Positions 7,059 through 17,244 of a stretch of 64,000 nucleotides of DNA are shown here, piece after piece. Below the pieces are notes generated by a model that saw only the letters and a list, made by a program, of their open reading frames with translations, had not been told where the DNA came from and searched no databases. Positions within the stretch are counted from its first letter, which is position 1; each line of letters begins with the position of its first letter. This DNA comes from Marinobacter goseongensis (GTDB lineage Bacteria > Pseudomonadota > Gammaproteobacteria > Pseudomonadales > Oleiphilaceae), in assembly GCF_023156235.1 (NCBI RefSeq), contig NZ_JAKZAI010000008.1:1-64000 (forward strand). Reading direction: 5' to 3'. The position numbers and the translations under genes were made by a program.

Positions 7059-8981
7059 ATGACGGAATACTTCATCCAGGCCTTTATCTATCTGCTGGCG
7101 GCGGTAGTCGCGGTGCCGCTGGCCAAGCGCCTGGGGCTGGGGTCGGTGTTGGGCTACCTGGTGGCCGGTGTGGTGATCGGGCCGGTCACCGGCCTGGTGG
7201 GCCAGGAAACCGCCACTATCCAGCACTTCGCGGAATTCGGGGTGGTGATGATGCTGTTTCTGGTCGGCATGGAGCTGGACCCGAAATCCCTCTGGGCCAT
7301 GCGGGTGCGTTTGCTGGGCCTGGGTGGCCTGCAGGTGGTGCTGACCTCTCTGGCGGGTATGGCCATCGCCTGGTGGCTGGCATTGCCATGGCAGACCACG
7401 GTGGCGGTGGGGCTGATCTTCTCGCTGTCGTCCACCGCCATCGTTTTGCAGACCCTGAACGAGAAAGGCTTGAGCAAGACTCAAGGCGGCCGCAGTGCCT
7501 TCTCGGTGTTGTTGTTCCAGGACATTGCCGTTATTCCCATGCTGGCGGTGATTCCGCTGCTGACTATTGCCGGGCTGGCCGCGGTGGGGGGTGGCGACGC
7601 CGGGCATCACGGCAGTTTCAGTCTGGTGGCGGATCTGCCCGGCTGGGCCCACGGGTTGGTGGTGATCGGCGCCGTGGCGTCGGTGATTGTCGGCGGTCAT
7701 TACCTGAGCCGCCCCCTGTTCCGCTACGTGGTGCAGTCCGGTATGCGGGAGGTGTTTACCGCCATGGCGCTGATGCTGGTCATCGGCATCGCGGCACTGA
7801 TGAGCCTGGTGAACCTGTCGCCGGCTCTGGGCGCGTTCCTGGCAGGTGTGGTGCTGGCCAACAGTGAGTTCCGCCATGAGCTGGAAGCCAACATCGAGCC
7901 GTTCAAGGGGCTGCTGTTGGGCTTGTTTTTCATCACCGTGGGTGCCGGCATTAATTTTGAGGTGCTGTCGGCACAATGGGGCACGGTGCTGGCGCTGGGG
8001 TTGCTGGTGATTGCGGTGAAGGCGGGCATCTTGCTGTTGCTTGCGCTGCTGTTCCGGATCCGTGGCCGCGATGGCTGGCTGTTTACGCTGGGGCTGGCGC
8101 AGGCCGGCGAGTTCGGGTTCGTGCTGCTGACCTACAGCATGCAGAACCGGGTAATACCCACGGACATTGCCCAGGTCCTGGCGCTGGTGGTGGCGCTGTC
8201 GATGTTCCTTACGCCGTTGTTGTTCATCGCCTACGACCGCCTGATTCTGCCGCGCTACCGCGATGCACAAAACCAGGAACAACGGGCGGCAGATACCATT
8301 GAGGAGCAGGCTCCGGTGATCGTGGCCGGTGTGGGGCGCTTCGGCCAGATTGTTTGCCGCTTGCTGCGGGCCAACAACATTCCGATCGTGGCGCTGGATC
8401 TGGCACTGGACCAGATCGAAAACCTGCGCCGCATCAATATCAAAAGCTATTTTGGTGACGCCAGCCGGATGGACCTGCTGGAAACCGCCGGTATCGCCAA
8501 TGCGCGCTTGCTGGTGGTGGCGATTGACAACCGCGAGCGGGCCGTGGCGCTGGTGCATCAGGTCAAACAGCACTTCCCGGGGGTGTGGGTGTTGGCGCGG
8601 GCGTTTGACCGGGGCCATGGCTACGATCTCAGGGCGGCGGGCGCCGATGACGTGATCAGTGAAACCTACCATTCCGCCCTCGAACTTGGCGGTCAGGCGT
8701 TGACGGCCTTTGGTGTGCATCCCCTGCGCGCGCGGCAGATGACCTGGGCTTTCGTCAACAACGAAAAGGCGCACGAAGCGGAACTGGCGGACGCGTGGCA
8801 AGACATCGAGTCCGGCATCAGTTTCAGCCCGCGCTATGGCGAACTGTTCATGAAGCTGGAGGAGGCACTCAGTGACGTGATGAAGCAGGAATGGGAGGCG
8901 CCGAGCCAGGCGGAGGTGCCCTTGTGGGCGCCGCCGGAACGCGCACAGCGCCCGGCGACCGCCCCAAGGGTTGATGAGTGA
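7059..8981 (+). CDS. KefB-type monovalent cation:proton antiporter (CPA2 family)
   Basis: 640 residues. The first 390 or so form a 12-13 segment Na+/H+ exchanger-type membrane domain, including LFLVGMELDPKSLW, FSLSSTAIVLQTL and VLLFQDIAVIPML. The second and third contain motifs around the conserved ion-binding acidic residue of CPA2 proteins. From about 420 a TrkA-N/KTN Rossmann domain begins (VAGVGRFGQIVCRLL, then GDASRMDLL). This matches Kef potassium efflux antiporters, which extrude K+ in exchange for H+ and are gated through the nucleotide domain. No KefF/KefG ancillary gene is adjacent. It faces the convergent desaturase gene four bases away. Confidence 0.9.
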   Translation: MTEYFIQAFIYLLAAVVAVPLAKRLGLGSVLGYLVAGVVIGPVTGLVGQETATIQHFAEFGVVMMLFLVGMELDPKSLWAMRVRLLGLGGLQVVLTSLAGMAIAWWLALPWQTTVAVGLIFSLSSTAIVLQTLNEKGLSKTQGGRSAFSVLLFQDIAVIPMLAVIPLLTIAGLAAVGGGDAGHHGSFSLVADLPGWAHGLVVIGAVASVIVGGHYLSRPLFRYVVQSGMREVFTAMALMLVIGIAALMSLVNLSPALGAFLAGVVLANSEFRHELEANIEPFKGLLLGLFFITVGAGINFEVLSAQWGTVLALGLLVIAVKAGILLLLALLFRIRGRDGWLFTLGLAQAGEFGFVLLTYSMQNRVIPTDIAQVLALVVALSMFLTPLLFIAYDRLILPRYRDAQNQEQRAADTIEEQAPVIVAGVGRFGQIVCRLLRANNIPIVALDLALDQIENLRRINIKSYFGDASRMDLLETAGIANARLLVVAIDNRERAVALVHQVKQHFPGVWVLARAFDRGHGYDLRAAGADDVISETYHSALELGGQALTAFGVHPLRARQMTWAFVNNEKAHEAELADAWQDIESGISFSPRYGELFMKLEEALSDVMKQEWEAPSQAEVPLWAPPERAQRPATAPRVDE

Positions 8982-8985
8982 CCGG

Positions 8986-10173
8986 TCAGGCGCGGGCGAC
9001 TTCCGGCTGCGGTCGGCCGCCGGGGAAGGCCAGCCGCAGATTTTTCAGCCAGGTGGTGCCGAACTGGCGCCACAGCGACGCCCGGTTGTACGGCAGGCCG
9101 TAGCGGGCCGCCACCGCACGCACCCGTTGCGAGGCTTCCGGATAGCGGTTGCTGCACATGTCCGGGAACAGGTGGTGCTCGATCTGGTGGCTCAGGTTGC
9201 CGGACAGCACATGGAACAGGCTGCCACCGGTGATGTTGGCGGAACCCAGCAGCTGGCGCAGATACCACTGGCCGCGGGATTCGCCTTCTACCTGATCGGG
9301 GGTGAAGTTGTACACGCCCTCAGGGAAATGGCCGCAGAAAATGATCATGAAGGACCAGATGTTGCGAATGATGTTGGCAACGAAGTTCGCCCCGGCCACC
9401 AGCCCGAACACCAGCAGTGGCGAGGCCGGCACGACGAACGAAATCGGAATCGCCACCAGTGCCGCCAGCCCCGGCCACATGATGTAGTCTTTGCGGACCT
9501 GTCCCCAGATCTTGCGCCCGATACGGCGCGCCAGGGGCTTGAGTTCCGCCGGTTTCTTGCGACCCTCAACCACGTCCACCAGGGCCTGCTCATGCAGCGC
9601 CACACCTTCCTCGAAGAACAGCATCAGCAACAGGAAGTACACCGGCTGGGGCAGGTATTTCGGGTGCCATTTCTGTAACGGCGTGACCCGCATGATGCCG
9701 TACCCCACGTCCAGATCCTTTTCCAGCACGTTGGTCCAGGTGTGGTGCACCACGTTGTGGGAATGCATCCAGCGGTCCGAGGGGCTCATGGTGTCCCACT
9801 CCCAGGTGTTGGACTGGATCTCCGGATCCTTCATCCAGTCCCACTGGGCGTGCAGCACGTTGTGGGCGATCTCCATGTTTTCCAGGATCTTGGCGATGCC
9901 CAGCATGAAGGTGCCCAGCCCCATGATCAGCAGCGTGGCGGTCCAGCCCGCCAGGGCGTGGGGCCAGGCCGGCAGGAAGAACAGGCCGGCGTACATGAAC
10001 AGGCGGCCGATCAGGGCCATGCTGCGCTGGGTGCGGATGATGCCGAGAATGTACTGGCGATCACTCTCGCCCCGGCTTTGCATGATGTCGTCATAGATCG
10101 ACTCCATCTCGCGGCCGAATTCGTCGATCTGCTCGTCGGTGAGATCCACCGGCAGCGGTTTTTGGGTAGCCAT
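8986..10173 (-). CDS. Membrane fatty acyl desaturase
   Basis: 395 residues with the three histidine boxes of membrane di-iron desaturases: HNVLH at 104-108, HSHNVVHH at 137-144, and HQIEHHLFP near 330. Hydrophobic hairpins lie at about 55-95 and 225-265. The enzyme should insert a double bond into membrane lipid or acyl-CoA chains at the inner membrane using electrons from a partner. That partner is probably the ferredoxin-type reductase encoded 11 bases upstream in the same operon, as in the DesB (PA4888)-oxidoreductase pair of Pseudomonas and DesA3-Rv3230c of mycobacteria. Regiospecificity (probably delta-9) is inferred from those relatives. Confidence 0.9.
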   Translation of the reverse strand: MATQKPLPVDLTDEQIDEFGREMESIYDDIMQSRGESDRQYILGIIRTQRSMALIGRLFMYAGLFFLPAWPHALAGWTATLLIMGLGTFMLGIAKILENMEIAHNVLHAQWDWMKDPEIQSNTWEWDTMSPSDRWMHSHNVVHHTWTNVLEKDLDVGYGIMRVTPLQKWHPKYLPQPVYFLLLMLFFEEGVALHEQALVDVVEGRKKPAELKPLARRIGRKIWGQVRKDYIMWPGLAALVAIPISFVVPASPLLVFGLVAGANFVANIIRNIWSFMIIFCGHFPEGVYNFTPDQVEGESRGQWYLRQLLGSANITGGSLFHVLSGNLSHQIEHHLFPDMCSNRYPEASQRVRAVAARYGLPYNRASLWRQFGTTWLKNLRLAFPGGRPQPEVARA

Positions 10174-10184
10174 GGTCTGTACTC

Positions 10185-11312
10185 CTAAAGATCCAGTTCG
10201 CAGTCACCCGCGGCCGCACAAACGCAGGTTTGCACGATGGCCCCGGTTTCGTTCAGCACTTCGCCGGTGCGCAGGTCGCGCACACATCCGGAGAGCAACC
10301 GGGTGTTGCAGGTATGGCAGATGCCCATGCGACAGCCATGGGGCGGATTCATGCCGGCGTCTTCGGCAACTCGCAGCAGGTTGGTCTCGCTGTCGGCGTC
10401 CACCGCCATATTGCTCCGGGCAAAGCGGACCTTGCCGCCCACCGCGTCCTGTGGAATCTCGGCAAAATCCGCCAGAAAGCGCTCGATGTGCAATCGGCGG
10501 CTGAGGCCGGCCTGCTCATACAGGCTCTCCAGGGCCGCCAGTAGCCCTGGCGGTCCGCAGGCGTAACAATCCCGCTCTTTCCAGTCGGGACACAGGGTGG
10601 CCAGCTGCTCTTCACTGAAATAGCCCTGGCTCTGTTTGTGCTCGCCGAATTCCTGGGTGTGTACTTCGTGCAGGTGATACTGCTTCTTGTCAGCGGCGAG
10701 CTGTCGCAGTTCCTTGCTGAAGATCACATCGAATTCGTGGGGGGCGTAATGTATGTGCACCGTGTCTGGCAGCCGCTGCTGGACGACCAGGCTTCTCAGC
10801 ATGCTCATGGCCGGGGTGATGCCACTGCCGGCGGTGATGAACAGCGGCTGGATCGGGGAGGCATCGGGCAGGTAGAAGTCGCCCTGTGGCAGGCCGATGG
10901 GTAAGTAATCGCCCACTTTGATGTTACGCACGATGTGCCGGGATACGCGCCCGCCCTCGATGATTTTCACCGTAATGGTAAAGCAGTCGTCGTTACGTTC
11001 CGGCGGCGACGAAATCGTGTAGGTGCGGGTGTAGTGCCGGCCCTCAATGGGAATGCCGATGCGAACGTGCTGGCCGGGCCGGTTCAGCCGCCAGTTCACA
11101 CCGGGCCGCAGGGTGAGGGTGCGGGCGTCTTTGGTTTCGTCCCACACATCCACTACCTGTGCCTGCATCTGGTGGGTACTCCAGAGCGGGTTGACCAGTT
11201 CCACATAGTGGGACGTGCGCAACGGGTAGGCAAACATGTCGAGGACCCCGGTCAGCCTCTGGCGCCAGGTCGGTTGGGTTTCAGGAGTCTGCTGAGCTGA
11301 ATTGGTCATCAT
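10185..11312 (-). CDS. Ferredoxin reductase feeding the desaturase
   Basis: 375 residues from the ATGATG at 11312; the longer frame upstream looks like leader. The order is an FAD-binding barrel with RTYTISS, an NAD(P)-binding domain with ITAGSGITPAMSML and YACGPPG, and a C-terminal 2Fe-2S plant-type ferredoxin domain with CRMGICHTC and a final Cys in QTCVCAAAGDCELDL. It should pass electrons from NAD(P)H through FAD and the cluster to the di-iron desaturase next to it. The two genes are 11 bases apart and surely co-transcribed. Expression may depend on a DesT-like repressor, but no repressor gene or certain operator is seen. Confidence 0.9.
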   Translation of the reverse strand: MMTNSAQQTPETQPTWRQRLTGVLDMFAYPLRTSHYVELVNPLWSTHQMQAQVVDVWDETKDARTLTLRPGVNWRLNRPGQHVRIGIPIEGRHYTRTYTISSPPERNDDCFTITVKIIEGGRVSRHIVRNIKVGDYLPIGLPQGDFYLPDASPIQPLFITAGSGITPAMSMLRSLVVQQRLPDTVHIHYAPHEFDVIFSKELRQLAADKKQYHLHEVHTQEFGEHKQSQGYFSEEQLATLCPDWKERDCYACGPPGLLAALESLYEQAGLSRRLHIERFLADFAEIPQDAVGGKVRFARSNMAVDADSETNLLRVAEDAGMNPPHGCRMGICHTCNTRLLSGCVRDLRTGEVLNETGAIVQTCVCAAAGDCELDL

Positions 11313-11466
11313 TATTATTCTCTGGAAGCATGCTTTGAAGCGCTTATTGTTTGCAATGTGACACAATTCAGACTAGTTCACAGGCTCAGGGCCCACCAGT
11401 TTGTACTGGACACGGGGGTCATAAGGCCTGAATTGCCAACCACACATTGATGGTCGTGGCTGGCAC

Positions 11467-12372
11467 TCAAGCGCTGACAGCCGTCCCCGCCTTGCCCGCG
11501 AGGATTGCCAGCGCGTCTTCCAGACGGCCGATGCCGCTGATGCCGCCGCTTTCGGCGAAGCCGGCGGCGGCGGCCAGTTTGGGTCCCATGGATCCGTCGG
11601 GCAGGGACAGTTTGTGGGCCTCCTCCAGGCTCAGCTTATGGAGGGGCGCGGCCGTGGCTTTGCCGAAATCGCGATAGATGGCCTCCACGTCGGTGAGCAG
11701 CAGCAAGGCGTTGGCCCCCAGCTGGCGGGCCAGCAGCGCGCTGGCGGCGTCTTTGTCGATCACCGCTTCCACGCCGATCATGCTGCCATCGTCCCGTCGC
11801 AGAACGGGGATGCCGCCGCCCCCGGCACAGATCACCACAACGCCCTGCTCCAGCAGCAGTTGCAGCACCCGCAGATCGGGAATCTCCAGGGGTTTGGGCG
11901 AAGGCACCACCCGGCGCCACTTGTCGCCGTCCTGAGCAATGTGCCAGCCGGCCGCTCTGGCGCGGGTTTCGGCCTCTTCCCTGTCGTACACCGGTCCGAC
12001 GAATTTTGTGGGTTTGCTGAAGGCGGGGTCGTCTTTGTCCACCAACACCTGGGTCAGCAGGGTGGCGACCGGGCGGTCGTGGCCCAGGGCATTCTCCAGT
12101 TCCTGCTCGATGATGTAGCCGATCATGCCCTCGGTTTCGGCGCCCAGCACGTCCAGCGGATAGGCTTCGTCCGGCTTGTAGGCCGCGCCCTGCAACGCCA
12201 GCAGGCCCACCTGTGGGCCGTTGCCATGGGTGATCACCAGCTGGTGACCGGCGCGGACAATTTGAGCCAGCGATTCGGCGGCAATTTTCACGTTGGCGCG
12301 CTGGGCCTCGGCGGTCAGAGGCTCGCCGCGACGTAACAAGGCGTTGCCACCCAGGGCTGCAACTACCAGCAT
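11467..12372 (-). CDS. arcC: Carbamate kinase
   Basis: 301 residues, the usual length. The amino-acid-kinase fold shows VAALGGNALLRRGE at the start, ITHGNGPQVGLL near 50, GGGGIPV near 185 and the VEAVIDKDAASALLA segment near 210. It makes ATP and CO2/NH3 from carbamoyl phosphate and ADP, the final energy-yielding step of the arginine deiminase pathway. It is the last gene of arcDABC, 15 bases after arcB. The promoter upstream of the arcD-like gene probably serves the whole operon, so expression should rise when oxygen is low. Confidence 0.95.
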   Translation of the reverse strand: MLVVAALGGNALLRRGEPLTAEAQRANVKIAAESLAQIVRAGHQLVITHGNGPQVGLLALQGAAYKPDEAYPLDVLGAETEGMIGYIIEQELENALGHDRPVATLLTQVLVDKDDPAFSKPTKFVGPVYDREEAETRARAAGWHIAQDGDKWRRVVPSPKPLEIPDLRVLQLLLEQGVVVICAGGGGIPVLRRDDGSMIGVEAVIDKDAASALLARQLGANALLLLTDVEAIYRDFGKATAAPLHKLSLEEAHKLSLPDGSMGPKLAAAAGFAESGGISGIGRLEDALAILAGKAGTAVSA

Positions 12373-12387
12373 GTGAAGGTCTCCCTG

Positions 12388-13389
12388 TCAGCTTCCGAGT
12401 GTGGCCACGAGCACGGCCTTGATGGTGTGCATGCGGTTCTCCGCCTGGTCGAACACGATGGAGGCGGGGCTTTCGAACACCTCGTCGGTGACTTCCATGG
12501 CGCTGATGCCGAACTCGGCCTGAATCTCTTTGCCGACGGTGGTGTCGGTGTTGTGAAAGGCCGGCAGGCAGTGCATGAACCGCGCGCGGGGGTTGCCGGT
12601 TTTCGCCATCAGGGTGGCGTTGACCTGGTAGGGCTGCAGCAGGTTGATGCGCTCCGCCCACTTTTCCTTGGGCTCACCCATGGACACCCACACGTCGGTG
12701 TAGACAAAGTCCACGCCCGCCACGGCGGCATCGATGTCGTCGGTGATCGTGATCCGCGCACCGGTGTTGGCGGCAATGGTGTGGGCTTCCTGCTGGATGG
12801 CTTCGCTGGGCCAGCAGGCTTGCGGGGCGCACAGGCGCACGTCCATGCCCATCTTGGCGCCACCGATCAGCAGGCTGTCGCCCATGTTGTTGGCGGCGTC
12901 GCCGATGAACACAAAGGCCACGTCACGCAGGGGTTTTTCCACGTTTTCCTGCATGGTGAGAAAGTCGGCCAGTATCTGGGTGGGGTGAAACTCGTTGGTC
13001 AGCCCGTTGTAAACCGGCACGCCGGCGTATTGCGCCAGCTCTTCCACCACCGCCTGGCCGAAACCCCGGTACTCGATGGCGTCGTACACCCGGCCCAGTA
13101 CCCGCGCGGTGTCCTTCACCGATTCCTTGTGGCCGATGTGGGTGCCTGTCGGCCCCAGATAGGTGACCCGCGCGCCCTGATCAAACGCCGCCACTTCAAA
13201 GCCGACGCGGGTGCGGGTGGAGTTCTTCTCGAAAATCAGGGCGATGTCCTTGCCCTGCAGTTTTGGCACTTCGGTGCCGGCGTACTTGGCGGTTTTCAGA
13301 TCGGCCGAGAGCTTGAGCAGGAACGTGATTTCCCGTGGGGTGAAATCCCGCAGGGTGAGAAAGTGCCGGTTCTTGAGGTTGAAAGCCAT
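12388..13389 (-). CDS. arcB: Ornithine carbamoyltransferase, catabolic
   Basis: 333 residues. The carbamoyl-phosphate loop STRTR (in [10 protein letters not shown]), the HPTQ motif of [12 protein letters not shown], and the ornithine/catalytic HCLPAFH motif are all intact. In this operon it works in the phosphorolytic direction, splitting citrulline into ornithine and carbamoyl phosphate for ArcC. Catabolic assignment is from context between arcA and arcC; sequence alone does not separate it cleanly from anabolic ArgF. It lies 18 bases after arcA. Confidence 0.95.
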   Translation of the reverse strand: MAFNLKNRHFLTLRDFTPREITFLLKLSADLKTAKYAGTEVPKLQGKDIALIFEKNSTRTRVGFEVAAFDQGARVTYLGPTGTHIGHKESVKDTARVLGRVYDAIEYRGFGQAVVEELAQYAGVPVYNGLTNEFHPTQILADFLTMQENVEKPLRDVAFVFIGDAANNMGDSLLIGGAKMGMDVRLCAPQACWPSEAIQQEAHTIAANTGARITITDDIDAAVAGVDFVYTDVWVSMGEPKEKWAERINLLQPYQVNATLMAKTGNPRARFMHCLPAFHNTDTTVGKEIQAEFGISAMEVTDEVFESPASIVFDQAENRMHTIKAVLVATLGS

Positions 13390-13407
13390 GGCGGTGCTCC
13401 TTGCCGG

Positions 13408-14637
13408 TCAGATGGCGTCTCGTATGGTCGGGCAGCTCATGCAGCGGCCGCCGCCGCGGCCGCGCCCCAGTTCGGCGCCGGGAATGGCCAGCACTTCGAT
13501 GCCGGCGGCTTCCAGGGCGGCGTTGGTGTCGTCGTTGCGGTCGTAGCCAATGACCACCCCCGGGCTCAGTGCCAGCACGTTGTTGCCATCGTTCCATTGT
13601 TCCCGCTCGCGCTCGGCGGGTGTGTCACCGCCGGTGGCGACCACTTCCAGCGAGGGGTAGCCCAGCACTTCGGCCACCACGTCGAACAGCGGCCGTGGGT
13701 CCTGCTGGAACGACAGGTGTTTGTCGCCCTTGCCGGGGCGCAGGTCGTAGCACACCATTTCGTCGGCAACGTCCTTGAAGCTGGTTACCACATTGCCGCC
13801 ACAGAAGGTGAACACGGTGTCCAGGTGCATGGCGGAGCGGGTCTTGGGGATCTGGCAGGCGATCACTCGCTCGGCGGTGCCGCTGGCAAACAGGGCCCCG
13901 GCGAGCTGGCCGATGGCCTGGGGCGAGGAGCGCTCGCCCATGCCCACCAATACAGTGCCATTGCCCACGGGCATGATGTCGCCCCCTTCGAGCGTCGCCA
14001 GAGCGTGGTCCGTAAGGGGGTCGCCCCAATGCACGTTCACCTTACCCGCAAACGTCGGGTGGAACCGGTAGATCGCGCTCATCAGCAGGGTTTCCGGTTT
14101 GCGCGCGGCCCAGTACATGGGGTTGAGGGTGACACCGCCATAGATCCACGCGCTGTTGTCGCGGGTAAACAGGAAGTTCGGCAGTGGCGGCAGCACAAAC
14201 CCGTGTGGCCCCAGGTGGTTGCCGAACAGGCCGCTCGGGTTGAAGGGCAGGTCGCCCACTTCCAGCCCGCCAATCAGGAACTCGGCCAGGGCCTGCCCCG
14301 GCAGTTCGTCCATCCAGGCGCGGAGATCCGACACCATGCCCACGCCGATGTGGTTCCAGGTAATGCGGTTGTCCAGAATCCAGGCCCTTGCTTCTGGAAG
14401 ATCCAGGGTTTCGGCGAGCAGGTCGTTGACGTCCAGCACGTCAATGCCGCGGGCGCGCATGATGCCGGCGAACACGTCGTGGTCTTTCTGGGCCTGCTTG
14501 ACCCAGAACACGTCGTCAAACAGCAGTGCGTCGCAGTTGGAAGGCGTCAACCGCCGGTGTGCCAGCCCCGGGCGGCAGACAATCACCTGCCGCAGGGTGC
14601 CGGTTTCCGAGTGAACGCCAAGAGTAGGTTCCGTCAT
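13408..14637 (-). CDS. arcA: Arginine deiminase
   Basis: 409 residues, standard for the enzyme. It has an N-terminal [18 protein letters not shown], the FTRDNSAW segment, the [12 protein letters not shown] acidic catalytic region, [10 protein letters not shown] with the catalytic His, and the nucleophile Cys in [11 protein letters not shown] close to the C-terminus. It hydrolyses arginine to citrulline and ammonia, helping both ATP yield and acid resistance. It follows the arcD-like gene by 23 bases. A 792-residue open frame on the opposite strand over arcA-arcB is only a codon-bias shadow. Confidence 0.95.
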   Translation of the reverse strand: MTEPTLGVHSETGTLRQVIVCRPGLAHRRLTPSNCDALLFDDVFWVKQAQKDHDVFAGIMRARGIDVLDVNDLLAETLDLPEARAWILDNRITWNHIGVGMVSDLRAWMDELPGQALAEFLIGGLEVGDLPFNPSGLFGNHLGPHGFVLPPLPNFLFTRDNSAWIYGGVTLNPMYWAARKPETLLMSAIYRFHPTFAGKVNVHWGDPLTDHALATLEGGDIMPVGNGTVLVGMGERSSPQAIGQLAGALFASGTAERVIACQIPKTRSAMHLDTVFTFCGGNVVTSFKDVADEMVCYDLRPGKGDKHLSFQQDPRPLFDVVAEVLGYPSLEVVATGGDTPAEREREQWNDGNNVLALSPGVVIGYDRNDDTNAALEAAGIEVLAIPGAELGRGRGGGRCMSCPTIRDAI

Positions 14638-14660
14638 GTCGCAGCTTCCTTTGCTCTGGG

Positions 14661-16106
14661 TTATAAAAATGCGCCGATGCTGATCACCACCGTGATAAAG
14701 ACGGTGAGAATCAGCAGCAGTGGCCAGATAAAGGCCAGCCAGCGGTCGTAGGAAACGCGGCCGATGGCCAGACCACCCACCACTACGGCAAAGGTCGGGT
14801 TGATCAGGTTGACCAGGCCATTGGCTGACTGGTAAGCGGTGACCACAAGATCGCGACCCACGTTGGCAAAATCTGCCAGTGGCGCAAGGATCGGCATGGA
14901 GAGCACCGCCAGGCCGGAGGAGGACGGCACAAAGAAACTCATGCCCACTTCGATCCAGAACATCAGGTTGATAAAGGCCAGTTCCGGCAAGCCCCCGAGG
15001 GTGGTTTCGGCACTGTGCAGGATGGTGTCGGCAATCATGCCCTGTTCCATAATCACCACAATGCCCCGGGCCAGGCCGACCACCAGGGCGACACCGAGCA
15101 GGTCACGGGCGCCGTCGACAAAACTGCCAGTCAGCTTCTTCTCGCCCAGTCGGGCGATAAGGCCAATCACGATGGCAGAGCCAAAAAACAGCGAGCCCAT
15201 CTGCGCCATCCACCAGCCCTGGGACGACACGCCCCAGATCATCACGACGAAGGTGATGGCGAAGATAACCAGAGCTATTTTCTGGGTGCCTGTGAGGTCA
15301 AAGTTTTCCAGCTCATCATGGCCCTGGAGGAAAAGTTTGCGGTGGGCATCTCTCTGTTTGGCCACCACCGAGCGGGACGGGTCCAACTTGACCCGGTGGG
15401 CATAGCGCATCACGTAGGCGGCACAGATAATCAGGCCACCCACAAGCAAAACAAAGCGCAGCACGATGCCATCGGTAAAGGGGATGTTGGCGGCGTTCGC
15501 TGCAATGACCGTCGCAAAGGGGTTAATGGTAGACCCCAGCACGCCGATACCGGCACCCACCAGAATGATGGCCACCCCGGTGACGGCGTCATACCCGGCG
15601 GAGATGATCACCGGAATCAGAATGGCGTAGAACGCCAGGGTCTCCTCCGCCATGCCATAGGTGGTGCCGCCCAGGGCAAAGAGTGTCATCAGGATCGGGA
15701 TCATCCATATCTCTCGCCCTTCCAGCCGGTGCATGGCACTGCGAATGCCAGTGTCGATGGCGCCGGTGGCGTTCATTACGCCCAGAAAACCACCGAGAAA
15801 GAGCACGAACAGCGCTACATCAATGGCGTTGGCAGCGTAGCTGTCAGGGTCATAGAACCCGGCAGTGGGAGCCAGCATGACATCAACAAAGCCCTGCGGG
15901 TTGGGGTCAACGATCTGGTAAGTGCCCGGTACCGCCACCTCCCGCCCGACGTCCTCGTTCATGGCGCGCTCGTACTGTCCGGCCGGAATGATCCAGGTCA
16001 GGGCGGCAATCACAATGATCAGCAGAAACAGAATGGTGTAGGCGGTGGGAAATCGCGTTGCCAGATCGTCCTCAGGGTTCCTTTCGGGGAGCGTTTCATC
16101 AGTCAC
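14661..16106 (-). CDS. YfcC/DcuC-type transporter, likely arginine-ornithine exchanger
   Basis: 481 residues from the GTG at 16106, selected because AGGAG lies seven bases upstream and the longer frame adds about 31 unlikely residues. It is an integral membrane protein of roughly 12 segments. It begins with a cytoplasmic [15 protein letters not shown] and a first helix ending in WIIPAGQYE, a hallmark of the YfcC/ArcD-like DcuC superfamily. Being first in the arc operon, it most likely exchanges external arginine for ornithine, replacing the APC-type ArcD of Pseudomonas. Substrate is inferred from context only. The promoter with an FNR/Anr-like box is just upstream. Confidence 0.85.
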   Translation of the reverse strand: MTDETLPERNPEDDLATRFPTAYTILFLLIIVIAALTWIIPAGQYERAMNEDVGREVAVPGTYQIVDPNPQGFVDVMLAPTAGFYDPDSYAANAIDVALFVLFLGGFLGVMNATGAIDTGIRSAMHRLEGREIWMIPILMTLFALGGTTYGMAEETLAFYAILIPVIISAGYDAVTGVAIILVGAGIGVLGSTINPFATVIAANAANIPFTDGIVLRFVLLVGGLIICAAYVMRYAHRVKLDPSRSVVAKQRDAHRKLFLQGHDELENFDLTGTQKIALVIFAITFVVMIWGVSSQGWWMAQMGSLFFGSAIVIGLIARLGEKKLTGSFVDGARDLLGVALVVGLARGIVVIMEQGMIADTILHSAETTLGGLPELAFINLMFWIEVGMSFFVPSSSGLAVLSMPILAPLADFANVGRDLVVTAYQSANGLVNLINPTFAVVVGGLAIGRVSYDRWLAFIWPLLLILTVFITVVISIGAFL

Positions 16107-16157
16107 GTGGCATCTCCTGTCCATGGTGGCTTGCTGATGGGGCATTTCTTCACTGTC

Positions 16158-16199
16158 AGTATGGACGCCACCGGCTGTGCGTAAAGTGATCAGCGTCAA
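16158..16199 (-). promoter_or_regulatory. FNR/Anr-type promoter of arcDABC
   Basis: On the minus strand TTGACGCTGATCAC (16186-16199) matches the FNR/Anr consensus TTGAT-N4-ATCAA at 8 of 10 fixed positions. A -10-like CATACT (16158-16163) lies 32 bases from its centre, the geometry of a class II FNR-activated promoter. The predicted start site is about 45 bases upstream of the GTG. This fits anaerobic control of the arginine deiminase pathway in relatives. Confidence 0.6.
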
Positions 16200-16317
16200 A
16201 TCAGCGGCGGGTTTCAGGGGGCTGAATACGTAAATTCGCCAGCCATGGTGGGCGCGCTACTAATACGGCCCGGAGCTGCTAAGCTTCAGGTGTGTTGTCT
16301 CTCAGAGGGCAATCATC

Positions 16318-17139
16318 ATGTATGAACGCGCAAAGGACTTATTGCATCAGTTCGAGCAGCTGCCTTTGATCAGCGAAGCGCTCGACCGGCGTTACGCCAA
16401 GCGTTTTGCCAGCGCGAACAACGCCAACCTGTTTCGCGGTGTCTACCCGGATTTTGCAACCGCCACCGCAGATGCGCCTGCCAGCAAACCCATCGGATAC
16501 GATAACGAAGCCCCGGCGTCGGCGGAGATGTACCGTTTCCGCATGCGGGCCATCTCGCCGTGCGATTACCCGGTGGCCTTCTGGCTCAACAAGTTGATGC
16601 AGCCCGACCAGCGGTTGCTCGATTTCGGTGGTCATGTGGGCGTGCTGTATTACGCCCTGTCGCGGTACCTCGCGTTCCCGGAAGGCTTTGAATGGCAGAT
16701 ATACGATGTGCCGGCGGTGGTCCGGGAAGCGCGGAAATTTGCCTTGGCCAATCACACGGCGGCCACCCTGAGTTTCTGCGATGACCTGAAACAGGCGCCG
16801 CCATGCGATTGGGTGCTGTTCTCCGGTTCGTTGCAATACGTGGAGGATTCCCTGAGTGCCATCATCGGACAGCTCCGAAATCGACCGACGTACGTACTGA
16901 TTAATATGCTGCCGGTTCACCCGACCCGGGGGTTTGTGACACTGCAGAATATCGGTACCGCGTTCTGTCCGTACAAGATCTACAGTGCGGTGGAGCTGGC
17001 GGCGGAGATCGGCAAACTTCATGGAGAGATCGTGGATCACTGGAAAAACGCAGACAAGGCCTGCGCCATTCCGTTCCACGCGGAGCATTCTCTGGAGTAT
17101 TACTGCGGTGAGCTTATCCGGCTGGATGCCGTGCACTGA
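16318..17139 (+). CDS. TIGR04325-like putative SAM methyltransferase
   Basis: 273 residues. The central part reads RLLDFGGHVGVLYYALSRYL, a Rossmann glycine motif, followed by the acidic IYDVPAVVREARKFA and later DWVLFSGSLQYVEDSL. This pattern is that of putative methyltransferases of the TIGR04325 type, often found in surface-polysaccharide loci. Here it is isolated between the arc operon and a diguanylate cyclase, so no pathway can be assigned. No signal peptide. The target molecule is unknown; the enzymatic class is moderately supported. Confidence 0.65.
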   Translation: MYERAKDLLHQFEQLPLISEALDRRYAKRFASANNANLFRGVYPDFATATADAPASKPIGYDNEAPASAEMYRFRMRAISPCDYPVAFWLNKLMQPDQRLLDFGGHVGVLYYALSRYLAFPEGFEWQIYDVPAVVREARKFALANHTAATLSFCDDLKQAPPCDWVLFSGSLQYVEDSLSAIIGQLRNRPTYVLINMLPVHPTRGFVTLQNIGTAFCPYKIYSAVELAAEIGKLHGEIVDHWKNADKACAIPFHAEHSLEYYCGELIRLDAVH

Positions 17140-17244
17140 CGGCAATCCGGCGGTGGCAGAGCGCAAGGTCGCGGCATTTGTCGCCTTGCTCTACACTTCT
17201 TGAGTACGGATAGCGGGTACGTACCGGATGGAGCCGTTTGTTTC

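Noticed and set aside
6846..8801. 651-residue minus-strand open frame over the antiporter
   Set aside because: His/Gln-rich antisense translation of a hydrophobic membrane protein, a standard artefact.
12373..14751. 792-residue plus-strand open frame across arcB and arcA
   Set aside because: Antisense shadow of GC-rich codons; the minus strand encodes OTC and arginine deiminase with all motifs, and the plus translation is unlike any protein.
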